A DNA stretch of 64,000 bases, from the NCBI GenBank assembly GCA_028023455.1, contig JAQFVV010000960.1:62001-126000 (forward strand), given 5' to 3'. Below are positions 43,510 to 54,860 of this stretch, one piece after another; the stretch's first letter is position 1, and every line of letters starts with the position of its first letter. Under the pieces are notes generated by a model. It saw only the letters and a program-made list of their open reading frames with translations. It was not told where the DNA came from and searched no databases. Origin of the DNA: Epiperipatus broadwayi (taxonomy: Eukaryota; Onychophora; Udeonychophora; Euonychophora; Peripatidae). The translations under genes and the position numbers were made by a program.

Positions 43510-44100
43510 GGTACATAAAAAATAGAAATAAATACAAGTAAAAGAAAAGTATGTGTAATAATAAATGAACTATTTGGAATAATATTAAGTAAAAAAAATT
43601 ATGCGTTCAGTCGGTTATATGGTTGTCTCTTTATCAGTTTATTACTGTAATCTCTTTCTTATAAATACATCATTTTATTTTTTTATTAATTATTTTTATT
43701 GAGATAAAAATGAAATTTTGTTGCAGGTGTGTGCATATATTTTAAACACAAACCTATTCATGAAACAAACAAGTTGAATACATAACTAAGATAATCCTCA
43801 AATTAGATCTTTCAAAGAATTAGTTTATATTCTGTAGCATTTGCTATTATCCAAAGTTTCAGATATTCATGGAAAAGACTCAAAATCTTATACAGTACGT
43901 GCGGGAATATTGGAGTAGATTATTGCTACATTTTTCACCTATCCTATACTAAACTGTAATGAATGACTGTAGGTTGAAAAATGGCAGTATGCAAAATGAC
44001 CTGCTGCATTGTCTCTATTTTTATTTATTGCATTATCAATTGGCTGAAACAAAAAATATTTTTTAACCAGATGAAAAAAAATCAACAATTTATTATTAAG
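43510..44100. other. Non-coding
   Basis: AT-rich, nothing recognised. Confidence 0.4.
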
Positions 44101-44113
44101 TGTGAAAATATCA

Positions 44114-44339
44114 AAGTACACAGAGGCTAAACTTTCCATACAATAGCGCCACTCAGTGTAAGCTAGAGTAATCAGTGGATGCAAGAAGGTTTGTACATAA
44201 AATCCCTATCTAGTGCACAACCCTTCTTGCATACATAGATTACTCTGGCTTGCACTGAGTGGCACTACTGTATAGAGAGTTTAGCCTCTGTGTAAACAGC
44301 TTGTGTAAGCATTAAGAGTGGTGATCATGTGATGTTTTT
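44114..44339. mobile_element. HHE-1 fold-back derivative without ribozyme centre
   Basis: Arms of about 75 bp ('gaggctaaactttccataca', 44123, and the complement of 'tatagagagtttagcctc', 44271) enclose a short centre. The ribozyme-bearing part is deleted. The outer right arm continues to 'gatcatgtgatgttt'. 'aaaatatca' at 44105-44113 and 44340-44348 is a possible 9-bp target duplication. Confidence 0.75.
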
Positions 44340-44520
44340 AAAATATCAGCATTATACTTTTTATTACATGTGTAATTTGTGTCAGGAATGGTCAATAGTT
44401 TAAAGTCCATGTTCTAATTTTTATTACCTACGAGTTCAAAAGCACTATACAACTGTTGTGCTACTATTCAATTTTTAAACCCTTTAATGCACATAACTAA
44501 TTAGTTACCACATGTAAATC

Positions 44521-44645
44521 ATATCACCCAGTCAATGCTTAAAATCAACCAATAGAATATCAACAATCTAATATCAAGGCAACATTTAGATAATAAATGT
44601 ATTACTATTGGTTAATTTTAAGCATTGGTTGGTGTGGTGTGATAT
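44521..44645. mobile_element. MITE (38.99 kb family), copy 3
   Basis: Complete copy with TIRs 'atatcacccagtcaatgctt' and the complement of 'agcattggttggtgtggtgt', about 125 bp. The centre keeps 'atcaaggcaac'. Confidence 0.8.
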
Positions 44646-44823
44646 TCAATATTTACATAAAATTTAGTATGCTATAAAGAAATAATGTTTGATATGAAGA
44701 AAAAATTTAAATTTAAAAACTATTGGGACTTCTGAACCTGTTTTAATTTCATCAGATTTTTTCAGTTTGGAGTTAAGCAGAACATTTTTTATATTTGAAT
44801 CACTCAGACCTGATGTCATTTTG

Positions 44824-44843
44824 CTTTTTTTTTTTTTTTTTTA
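44824..44843. repeat. Poly-T tract
   Basis: About twenty T in a row. Confidence 0.9.
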
Positions 44844-44949
44844 TCAATTTCATTGATGAAAGTAATTTTCATAAAGAATAAAACTGCAAGGTTTATAAAG
44901 AACTAAAAATTGCAAAATAAAAATTAAAAATAATTACAGACCTTCTCTG

Positions 44950-45845
44950 AATTAGTACCTTGTGTGGTTTGGTACAATTGGTAGAGCATCTGACTTGAAT
45001 TGGGAGATACTTTGTTTGACTTGGTAGAGTTTCTGACTTGGATCGGGAGATATCTTGCATGGTTTGGTATATTTGGTAGAGCATCTTACTTGGGATTGGC
45101 AGATACCTTGTGTTCAGTACAGGTGGTAGAGCATCTGACTTGAGATTGGACATGGTTTGGTACAATTGGAAGAGCATCTGACTTGGGATTGGGATATACC
45201 TTGCATGGTTTAGTATATTTGGTAGAGCAACTTACTTGGGATTGACAGATACCTTGTGTTGTTCAGTACAGTTGGTAGAACATCTGACTTGGGATGGGGA
45301 TGTACCTTGTGTGGTTTGGTACAGTTAAAGGAGCATCTGACTTGGGATCAGGAGATACCTTGCATGGTTTGATACAGTTGGTAGAACATCTGACTTGGGG
45401 ATTGGGAGATACATTGCATAGTTTGGTACATTTCCTAGAGCATCTGATGTGGGATCTGGATATACCTTGTGTGGTTTGGTACAGTTGGTAGATCATCTGA
45501 CTTGAGAATGGAAGATAACTTGCGTGATTTGATACAGTTGGTAGAGGATCTGATTTGAGATCTGGAGATACCTTGTGTGTTTTGGTACAGTTGGGAGAGC
45601 ATCTGACTTGAGATTGGAAGATACCTCGCATGGTTTGATACAGTTGGTAGAGCATCTGACTCAGGATTAGGAGATACCTTGCATGGTTTGGTGCAGTTGG
45701 TAAAGCATCCAACTTGGCATCATGAGATACTGGTTTGGTACAGTTGGTAGAGCATCCAACATGGGATTGGGAGATCCCAGGATTGATTCTGTTGCTCACA
45801 ATTCTCATGTTTGAACTTCTTAAGAAGTCCTAAGCAATAAAGTTA
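44950..45845 (+). repeat. Array of about 16 tRNA 5'-half-like units ending in a complete SINE
   Basis: Units of roughly 50-55 bp repeat 'ggtttggtacagttggtag', 'agcatctgacttggg' and 'attgggagatacctt'. Each contains an A-box match (TGGTACAGTTGG fits TRGYnnAnnnGG) and the anticodon arm but no B box. Only the last unit (45735-45845) continues into a B-box-like 'ccaggattgattctg' and the SINE tail 'cctaagcaataaag'. About 16 units are counted. Open frames on both strands here (for example 45263-45808 minus) are by-products. Confidence 0.85.
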
Positions 45846-45854
45846 TTAAATTTT

Positions 45855-45975
45855 TTTTGCCCCACATGGTTTGGCACATTTGGTAGAATGGCCAACTTGG
45901 GATGAGGAGGTTTCAGGATCAGTTCTGACATTCAAACATCTTAAGAACTCCTGAGCAATAAAGTCATATCCTTTT
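45855..45975 (+). mobile_element. tRNA-derived SINE, family F
   Basis: Complete copy: 'cacatggtttggcacatttg', anticodon arm 'ccaacttggga', B-box-like 'caggatcagttctg', tail 'ctcctgagcaataaagtc'. Follows the array head-to-tail. Confidence 0.75.
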
Positions 45976-46243
45976 TTCTGCATTAGTCAGTTTGAGATTA
46001 ATCGAGTGTGAAATGTCTATTTACAAATTGAATGGGGAATTTTTTTTTTAAACTTGCTGAATTTGAATTTTTGTTATCATTTTTTTTCCCTTCTGAATGA
46101 TAATGAAAATTGTTTTTTGGATTACTGTACTAATTTAAAAATTTTAATCTACCTTTTTAGTTTTATAGTCAGGATTTCAATGTGTTAAATTTAATCCTGG
46201 CATGCATGAAGTGTAAATTGGTTACCACTGCTGTATATGTTAT

Positions 46244-46640
46244 TAAACCAAGGCAAAACTCTCTTTATACAGTAGTGCCACCCTGTGCCAATCAGAGTAA
46301 TCAATGGATGCCAGAAGGCTTGTGCATAAAATCCTTATCTAGTGCCTACTCATCCAATATTCCCAGACTAGTTTCTGGCTTGTGGCCTTCATCAGTGAGG
46401 GGCCTTGGATCTGAGAGCACTGCATCTAGATCTTAGGATCTAATGCAACCCTCCAGCACCCACCTTTTAACTCTATTTAACTACAAAACTATGAGAATGA
46501 AATTGAAAACACTATTAATATTTTCAATCCAAGCTCAATAGCTTATATAGTCATATAGGCACAGTGTGGCACTACTCTATGGAGAGAGTTTTGCCTTATT
46601 TAATAACAATTATGTGCTAGTATAAGAGATGGTGATCATT
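46244..46640 (-). mobile_element. HHE-1 insertion with 15-bp target duplication
   Basis: Flanked by the perfect repeat 'tgctgtatatgttat' at 46229-46243 and 46641-46655. The left part reads one minus-strand unit from 'taaaccaaggcaaaactctc' through the ribozyme to 'atatagtcatatagg'. It then jumps to an inverted end 'cagtgtggcactactctat' through 'gatggtgatcat'. So a truncated unit is joined to an inverted arm, as in the 62.7 kb copy. Carries an intact hammerhead core. Confidence 0.9.
46354..46408 (-). ncRNA. Hammerhead ribozyme, HHE-1, intact core
   Basis: Core CUGAUGA at 46395-46389. Stem II GGC/GCC is 46387-46385 with 46379-46377, loop CACAA. GAA is 46375-46373. Stem III AC/GU has a UA loop. 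C17 is the complement of 46366. Inner stem I is four pairs (46399-46396 with 46365-46362); in the family consensus it is six (UCCUCA/UGGGGA). Outer CCAA/UUGG closes the motif. The first stem II position is an A-A mismatch, unusual for active hammerheads. Confidence 0.8.
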
Positions 46641-46979
46641 TGCTGTATATGTTATGATACAATAGCCCCCCTCATTCCCACATCCATTGTAAACACCATT
46701 GAATTTCAGAATTCAACAGTTTTAAAATACTAAGTACGAAATATGAATTAATAAAATATGTCCATGTCACGAACCCATTTGCGAATCATTTTTTAGTGGG
46801 CCAATTTTTCATTTAGTGCACTCAGTCCTATGACTGCTTTCTCTCTCAATTTATAATCTTTTTCATATCTGCACTATTCTATTTTTTTGTCACTTATTAA
46901 TGTTTATATGTTAAAATCAATTTATATGTTAGATGTGGGTATGTTATATCAGCTTCTCAGTTACTTATCATTTCAGATA

Positions 46980-47330
46980 TCCAGTTAAATTTTGAATCAA
47001 ATGAGTTTTGCTACAGGGAATACTGTATTTTTAATGCAGTAATCAATAAAGCAAGTCATATATAGCATGACATTGCTTTTATAAGCTTGTATTTACAAAT
47101 ACGTAATGTAGAAAGCATATCAATAGCTCAAACAAGCTCTACATTGATAAGTGCGGTAAGAGAAAATATTTAAAATCTCTATCCAGAATGTTTCTATCCC
47201 CAGACAAATTGGTTTTGAGCTTATGGCTCACCTCAGTGAGGAGCTAGAACATCCAGACACTAGATCTGAAACATCAATTCAAAAACAGCATGTGTTTATT
47301 GCATAATATTTAAGTAGAAACTCTGAAATT
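46980..47330 (-). mobile_element. Older HHE element, uninterrupted copy
   Basis: Shares 'ataaagcaagtcatatatagc' (split across 47046-47067), 'atagctcaaacaagctct' (47123) and 'taagagaaaatatttaaaa' (47157) with the copy at 47.45-48.37 kb that was interrupted by HHE-1, giving an empty-site reference. A hammerhead relic lies at 47187-47260. Confidence 0.7.
47187..47260 (-). ncRNA. Hammerhead relic, two core changes
   Basis: Six-pair stem I (UCCUCA/UGGGGA) and four-pair stem II (GAGC/GCUC) remain, and stem III AC/GU with C17 is present. The core reads CUGAGGU and AAAA in place of CUGANGA and GAAA. Confidence 0.55.
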
Positions 47331-47454
47331 TTCAGACAAATCTCTTTAACTCCAGCTATCTAACTTAAATAGCTATATGAGACTGAACTAAATTCAGATC
47401 TACCATATATTAATAGCCTTATTATTGCCAAGGCTTTAAAGGTAAAATTATAGT

Positions 47455-48370
47455 AATCAGTAAAGCAAGTCATATATAGCGTGGCAGTGCTTTTATAAGC
47501 TTGTATTTACAAATATGTATGGAGAGTTTTGCTTTGTTTTGAATTGTTACAAATATGTAGTATAGAAAGTGTACCAATAGCTCAAACAAGCTCTTATTTC
47601 ATAAGTGCAGTAAGAGAAATTATCACATGACCACCACTTCTTATGCTTGTGTATAACTGTTGTTAAAACAGGCAAAACTCACTATACGTATTGCCACACA
47701 CAGCAAGCTAGAGTAATCAATGGATGCCAGATGGCTTGTGCATAAAATACCCATCTAGTGCCTACTCATCCAATATCCCCAGACTAGTTTCTGGCTTGTG
47801 GCCTTCGTCAATGAGGAGCCTTGGATCTAAGAGCACTGCACCTAGATCTTAGGATCCAATGCAACCCTCCAGCAGCCACCTTTTATCTCCACTTAACTAC
47901 AAACCATGAGTCTTAAACTGACAACACCTTAATGTTTTCAATCCAAGCCCATTAGCTTATATAGTCATATGGGTCTGAACTCAGTTCAGTACCCGTACAT
48001 TTTGGTGTCTTTGGTTCTTTAATAACCATAGTATTCACTATCCTATTAGGCAGGATTGATTTTAAGCCAATAAACATCACGTGACCACCACTTCTTACGC
48101 TTGTGTATAACTGTTGTTAAAACAGGCAAAACTCACTGTACATATTGCCACACGAAGGCCACAAGCCAGAAACTAGTCTGGGGATATTGGATGAGTAGGC
48201 ATTAGATGGGGATTTTATGCACAAGTCTTCTGGCATCCATTGATTACTCTAGCTTGCTGTGTGTGGCAGTACATATAGTGAGTTTTTTCTGTTCTAAGAA
48301 AAAATATTTACAATCTCTCCCCAGAACGTTCCTATCTCCAGACCAATTGGTTTTGAGCTTATGGCTAAAT
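47455..48370 (-). mobile_element. Older HHE element split by HHE-1 insertion
   Basis: The left half (47455-47619) and right half (48295-48370, 'aatatttacaatctctcccc' to 'gagcttatggct') together match 46.98-47.26 kb. The insert between them is described separately. Confidence 0.75.
47620..48294 (-). mobile_element. Nested HHE-1 insertion: full unit plus inverted fragment
   Basis: 'cacatgaccaccacttctta' starts at about 47625 and again at about 48078, so one complete unit (about 455 bp) is followed head-to-tail by the start of a second, which switches near 48154 to an inverted (plus-strand) fragment with a truncated ribozyme. Flanks 'taagagaaa' (47611-47619) and 'taagaaaaa' (48295-48303) are a probable target duplication. 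The minus-strand hammerhead (47770-47824) has UUGACGA in place of CUGANGA, so it is likely inactive. Confidence 0.85.
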
Positions 48371-48379
48371 CTTACAGTC

Positions 48380-49430
48380 AATTTCTAAGATCTCCACTAT
48401 TAGAATTTAAGCACATTAGAAAAAAAAGGTGAAATATTATCTTAAGGATCTTAACAACCTATTGCTTTTCAATTTTTAATTAATTAAAATAAAAAGCTGG
48501 TTAGCAGTTCATGAATTTTGAGTTTCCAGAATGTACCATTCTATCAGTATACCAAACTATGCAGGCATTTAATTCATTTTATCTACAAAGTTATCAATTT
48601 AATATTTCTTTAATGACAACAGTTATGCCACCTAGGGTAAGGTTTAGTAAGCATCAGAAAGCAGGTGATAAGATTCATACTCCTGCTTTCAATATTTAGT
48701 TCAACAATTAAAAACTAGACACTGTACAGTATTTTTGTTTTTAATGTGCATGCGTGTATTGATGTAAATTGTATAATTAAAGAATAAGCAGATTTTAAAA
48801 TCTAAGTATCCCATAATGATGAATAGAGATGATTTTGTGTTTAGTATTTATATCTTATATATACGAGGCAGAATATCTATAGAAAAATAAAACAAAAATA
48901 AAATCTTAGAAAAAAGAGTTCATTTAACTAAATTTTTTAATAAATATTTAATCCAGTAGTTTTTAAACAGAGTATCAGGACACACTAATATGTCACAGTA
49001 TCACTTTGTGTGCCATGAGATTTAGTTGTGAACATTACCACAATACTTTTTATGATGAAAAATTAAAATTTATCTACAAGGAAGTTAACGTTGCCAGATT
49101 TTGGGCTGATTTAAAAGATGAATATCGGTATTAGATCTGCTGTGAAATATCATATCTGTATTCATCCAGTGATAATTATTCTAACTTTACAATTTCATTC
49201 CATATTGTTTGGTGATAATTATTTTATCTTTGCAATCTCGTAAAATATACTGGACATTTTTTTTTCGGGTCAACTACAGTTATAACTTTATAGATCTGCA
49301 AACCAGTGTCCACATGCAGAATATCATAAGGCTTTGGGATTCTGCCAAATGGTGGAATAAAAAATGAGGGATTGTGTGTTAGCATTGGCTGAATTTATAT
49401 GAAGGTGAATGCACAAAGAAATGGATGCTT
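48380..49430. other. Non-coding
   Basis: AT-rich; no gene or RNA supported. Confidence 0.4.
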
Positions 49431-49437
49431 TCATTTC

Positions 49438-49538
49438 TATTTTGGAGGAAATCAAAAAGTTCAGCCACCCCAGTGATTGCTCATTACTATTTTGGAGGAA
49501 ATCAAAAAGTTCAGCCACCCCAGTGATTGCTCATTATT
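49438..49538 (+). repeat. 50-bp direct duplication
   Basis: 'tattttggaggaaatcaaaa' and the next 30 bases occur at 49438 and 49488 with no differences seen. Confidence 0.9.
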
Positions 49539-49549
49539 TTGATTTTGGG

Positions 49550-51160
49550 GTAAAGAAATTGATCTATTAAGTTTTTCTGAAGATCCTGTGCAGGCATTAT
49601 TTTGAGATCTCAAATTTAGATATTTCACAGCAAGTCTAAACCAAAATACCCAAATATCCTATGTTGTGAAGAAAACAATTATATTGTTGCAATTTTATAG
49701 AACTTATTTGCTTGAATTATATATATTTTTGCATTAACAACTATTACAGATAACAGAGAGAGGGGCTAAACTCAAATATGGAAAAAATGAGAGAACAGCA
49801 AAATTGTTTCAAGACTTTTGCATATATCATACATTGCTTACAATAGTTCACATTGTGTTAATAAGCTGATTACAGTAAAATATTTATCGTTTATTGAAAT
49901 GCAAGTATATGTTTTTAACACACATATGTATCTATAATGCTATGTATAATATACACATATAGATTAAGATTATGATAAAAAGTATAATGCTGTGTATAAT
50001 ACACATATGTAGATTAAGATTATAATAAAAACAAATTAAAAAATAATGTAGTTATTAATAGTAAATTGAGGGGAACATTCACACATATATAAATATTTAC
50101 TGTGTGTTTTCATTCATGGCTATTCCCTTGAAAATAAAAAACAGTAATAAACTTATTGCATTGTATGTTTTTTAATTGAATGAATAACAAAGTATCAACA
50201 CTTTCATTGCAATTAAACATGTTCGGGATGATATCTTTTTTGTCCAATAACTTTTTTTGCAAATAGAAACAATAGCAGCCTAGTTATCAACAAACTATAA
50301 TCTGTCTAATTGTTTTTAATATTTTTAGTCTGCAATGATTACAATATGGTTTTTTCACTAATTGATACAAACAGTAGTTTATACTGCTCTTAAGAAAATA
50401 TTTCATATAAATATTTCAAATTTGTTGTAAGCATTATTTATAATAAGTATTAAAATATGTGTCTAATAAAATAAAATAAATATAGCCATAATATAACAAA
50501 AATGGTGAAATAAAATTTCTTTTGCTTAACTGGATTTGATTGATTGCTTTTGTATAATCATGTATTATAATGAAACAAATTTGCTTTTTGTTATTGTAGG
50601 TGTTAGTTACAATAAGTTTTATATCTTAAAAAAGTAGAACAAAATAGTGATCATTTGCAACAGATGAAGAAAATTTACAGCCATTTAATCTACAAGGGGT
50701 ATGACATACTACTAAACCAAAAAAGGACATATTTTATATTATGTGATCTAAATTCAAACTCATTTGATTTTTGCAAAATAGAGACATATCTAGAAAAGTG
50801 CTGAGATAGACACCTGTTCAAATTAAAAAATAATATAAAATTAAGACATTTGAAAATTTAACCCAGTCCCACATATTGGTTGTAGCTATTGCAGATTAAG
50901 TCTGCATTGATTTTATAATCAATGAAGTCACCCTCTTTTTACTGTTACTTATTTCAATTTCTCATTTAAACTCTTCAATCTTTAAGTGTTCTGATTCAGT
51001 AAAAGAATGATTTACACTTTTTATTTTCTGCCAATACTAAATCAATAAGTTTCATTTTATTTCTTAAGACAAATACTTTATGAATTTTCTTAAATTTCAA
51101 AGCTTTTAACTTCACACTTGGAAAACATTTTGATCACCATTTCATATGTTTACACATGCT
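49550..51160. other. Non-coding
   Basis: AT-rich sequence. A short duplicated segment with 'gtataatgctgtgtataata' type sequence lies at 49935-50030. No gene recognised. Confidence 0.4.
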
Positions 51161-51164
51161 GTTA

Positions 51165-51545
51165 ATAGGAGTACCAAACTCTCCATACATTAATGCCACC
51201 AAGTGCAAGCCTTCATAATCAATGGTTTCAGAAGGGTTTGTTCATAAAATTCCCATTTAATGCCTACTTATCCAACATCCCCAGACTGGTTTCTAGCTTG
51301 GGTTGGAAACATTATTGTATTTTTTTTTATCTTGAGCTCCTAACTTTATAGTTAACCAAGAAGGTAAAAGATAGTTTCTGGATGGTTGCATTAGATGCTA
51401 AGACCTAAATGCAGTGCTCACAAATCCAAGGTTCCTCACTGATGAAATCCACAAGGGATTTTGAATGAGTAGGTATTAGATAGAGATTTTATGCACAAGC
51501 TTGCACTTTCTGGTCCTACTATATGGAGTTAGTACTTTTATTCTT
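51165..51545. mobile_element. HHE-1 inverted pair, decayed
   Basis: A minus-oriented arm (51175-51300, ending in the truncated ribozyme 'ccccagactggtttctagc') is followed by a plus-oriented arm (about 51340-51530, with 'ttcctcactgatgaaatcc' at 51430). Each ribozyme is broken. Confidence 0.65.
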
Positions 51546-51760
51546 AGACTTTTTTTTATCGTGGATGCACTGTACCACAGCAATGTTATAAAAAAAAACA
51601 TGATCACATATGGCTTTGTTAGATGGAAAATGGCTGTTGCAGTATGACAACATTTATTAAATTTATGAATTTTAATGGGTTTTTTTTATTCATTTATATT
51701 TTTTGTATTATTTAAATTTTTTAATGACTAGTATATAATTGGAGCAGTGTATATAGTTAT

Positions 51761-52391
51761 TAAACAGGCAAAACTCTATATGTATTGCCGCTCAGTGCAA
51801 GCCAGAAGGCTTGTGCATAAAATCCCCATCTAATGCCTACTCATCCAATATCCCCATCCTAGTTTCTGGATTGTGGCCTTTATCAGTGAAGAGCCTTGGA
51901 TCTGAGAGCACTGCACCTAGATCTTAGAATATAATGCAACCCTCCAGCAGCCACCTTTTATCTCTATTTAACTACAAAACTATGAGTCTTAAATTGAAAA
52001 CACTATAATATTTTCAATCCAAGATCATTAGCTTATATAATCATATAGGTCTGAAATCAGTTCAATACCCATACATTTTGGTGTCTTTGGTTCTTTAATA
52101 ACCATAGCCACCACTATCCTATTAGGCAGGATTGGTTTTAAGCCAATAAACATCACATGATCACCATTTCTTATGCTTGCTTATAACCGTTATTAAAATA
52201 GGCAAAACTCTCTATACATAAGCCAGAGTAATCAATGGATGAGTAGGCACTAGATGGGGATTTTATGCACAAGTCTTCTGGAATCCATTGATTACTCTGA
52301 CTTGCACTTGAGTGGCAATACGTATAGAGAGTTTTGCCTGTTTCAATAGCAGTTATAAGCAAGCATAAGAAATGGTGATCATGTGATGTTT
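51761..52391 (-). mobile_element. HHE-1 insertion with perfect 15-bp target duplication
   Basis: 'agtgtatatagttat' at 51746-51760 and 52392-52406 brackets the element. Its left part is a minus-strand unit from 'taaacaggcaaaac' to 'aagccaataaacatcacatg' (about 52155). It then starts a second head-to-tail unit and turns into an inverted arm, making 52140-52391 a hairpin. The ribozyme (51851-51905) has CUGAUAA in place of CUGAUGA. Confidence 0.9.
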
Positions 52392-52614
52392 AGTGTATAT
52401 AGTTATAGCATGTGCCATAGCTTTACCATATATCTTAATATTTTATATACTATTGAAAAAATCTGCACAACACATCTTGCTCAAATATCATAGTAAATAC
52501 ATTATTTATTTATTGTAATTATTAATTGTTAATTTTGTTACTGATTACACATATGTAATCAAAGTTTTAAATTATTTAATATCTTTGTATTCATTTTATT
52601 AATTAAGTCTTCTT

Positions 52615-52945
52615 TTCTCACTACTTTTATGCCATCTAATGCAAACTTTAGGAATCAATAAATGCCACATAGTAGTACTTAATAGATCCCTATTCAATGT
52701 AGTCTTATTTAAATATTCCCAGATGAGGTTTTAGCTTATGGCTTTCATCAATGAGGAGATGCTTCTTATGCCATCTAGTGTAAGCTTTAGTAATCAATAA
52801 GTGCCACATGTTAGTATAATAAATTCCTAACCAGTGTTGTTCTGTCAACTATCCCCACAATAGTTTCTAGTTTATGGCTTTCATTGGAATTTTTTAAACT
52901 GTGCATAAGCTAGAAACTAGTTTGAGGATATAAAGATTTATTAAA
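52615..52945 (-). mobile_element. Degenerate HHE-1-like tandem
   Basis: Two head-to-tail partial copies beginning 'cttttatgccatctaatgca' (52625) and 'cttatgccatctagtgtaag' (52765). Each passes to a degraded ribozyme region ('gcttatggctttcatcaatg', 'tagtttatggctttcattgg'). Confidence 0.6.
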
Positions 52946-52949
52946 CCTT

Positions 52950-54325
52950 ACCATAATACTAACATTTACACAAGCTAACATAAAAATAGTGAGGGTAGAA
53001 GAATTTGCTAATGATGGAAATGTGTTTGCTAAGTTTTGGTGGTTATATGGAATTATTTTATTGAAGTAACTGTCTCCACTTTAAACCACCTAATACATAT
53101 AAACTATTTATAATTATATAAAACAATAAATTATAACATATACAAAGTATATAAGGCAATAGGAATGACACAAAAATATTACTAAGTTGGGAGTACTATT
53201 GTTAGTTAAAGAGATTAAAAAATGCTGATTTAATCAGTGAAAAAAAGGCTACTTGCCCTAAAATTTACTAACAAATCTCATTAGATTGTTGCACTAACAT
53301 ATGGGTGTAAAAAATGGTCTCCAAATGGTATTTATATTGACATTTTTTTCAGGTATTTGAAATTTGGGCATTATAAACTCCAAATTGAAGTTTTTGGTTG
53401 TTTCATTTATCAACCAGAGGTATTTTCCTAAAACAATGTTGCGTTCATGACGTAAATAGAAGTATTTATGTGATCTTGACTATGATATGTGTGTTTTATT
53501 TTGTTACTGCACACATTTGTACATTTTGAATTAATACCAAAGTTATGATAGCATTCATATATACTGCAGAATCCAACTTGATAACCAGGGCATATATCGA
53601 CTTATCTATGATATTATTTCTAAATAAATATACTTCTTTGAATTTAATTTGTTAATAGAAATAAATATAGAATGGTGTTGTTGCTTAAGAATTCATAAAC
53701 AGTTCAAGTAGCAGAAGTGTTGGAAAGGAAATTGATTTGTGGGATCTATTCTCTAGAGACTGATAAAGTTAGCACTGCTTTAAATGTTACAAGGTATAAA
53801 AATAAATAATGGTATGGTTTGTTGCTAAGGAGCTCATGTGACATTTGAACACATAAGTATCAGTTGAGTAAACAATTCCATTTATAGTATCAAATAAGAT
53901 TTTTTTTTTTTTACTTAGCTAAAAATTAATTCATGACACTACAATATTATATTCAACTGCTGAGAACATTTTTCTACTAAAATTAGCTTAATTCTTTAGT
54001 CTCACGTTTTCATTTACAATATTTTGTTTTTGTCACATGTGGTGTTCAAAAGGCATATGACTCCCAAGCAAAAAAAAAAAAAAAAATCAATTACGATCAC
54101 TAGTACCAGCTTTAATTTTTCCAACATTAATATTTTTGTGTTTGTAATTTCAATAAATCATTTTTGATTTGTTGGTTTTATTTATAATCATTAAAAATTT
54201 ACCTGGTCACTAAATGTTTTACTGAGCTGGAAAAAGTTCATTAAATTAAGGTGAAAACTGCAGTGTATGTCTGTGGTTGAATCATATATATATATAGCTA
54301 TGTTTTCACATGTTTACATATAAAA
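52950..54325. other. Non-coding
   Basis: AT-rich, with a poly-A run at 54069-54086. No gene recognised. Confidence 0.4.
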
Positions 54326-54334
54326 ATATATGAG

Positions 54335-54470
54335 TAGTACAAACCCCTCCGTGTAATGGCCCTTCATCCCTCTATAATGCTTAAAATTTTAGGTTCAAAC
54401 CCAGGTTGGGTAAACAAACTTTGTTTTCAGGTAGAAAATATGATTTGTGAAATGGTCATTACTCATCAAG
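54335..54470 (+). mobile_element. tRNA-like SINE fragment, family G
   Basis: B-box-like 'aggttcaaacccagg' (54392) with a short upstream head and 'tgttttcaggtag' downstream, matching the start of the family G body. Confidence 0.5.
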
Positions 54471-54544
54471 TGATATAACTACCAAGAAGACAAATATAAT
54501 TGCTTGATACACATGCATGCTTTGTCATTGGAAAGGATGGAAAA

Positions 54545-54860
54545 GATTTGCAAGCAGTAGTAGCATAGACATGATATGCGTATAATCTAGGTTCAAATTC
54601 AGACCACAAAAGCTTAAAAATGGATTATTTTAAATGGATTTAGGATTTATTTTCAGATAGCTGACTTATAATCAACTCAGATAACTATCTGATTTTGGCC
54701 AGAAAATGGGTATCTAAGTATTTTTAACTAAAGAATAAAAACAAAAATATAAATTTATTTGTATCTTCATTGTTAAGCAATTGACAAGCCTGGAGAGTAA
54801 TGCCTTCTCCATTGTTCCTCTGTGAGGGATCATGAGAAAAGCCTGATATTGGTCAGCAAA
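54545..54860 (+). mobile_element. tRNA-derived SINE, family G
   Basis: Head 'gcagtagtagcatagacatg', B-box-like 'taggttcaaattcag' (54590), body 'ttcagatagctgacttataa' and 'ctatctgattttggccag'. The 3' part is amplified in the following tandem array. Confidence 0.65.

Noticed and set aside
45263-45808. 181-residue minus-strand protein
   Set aside because: Antisense reading of the tRNA-half array; its repeated 'SDALPT..P' pattern is simply the repeat unit.
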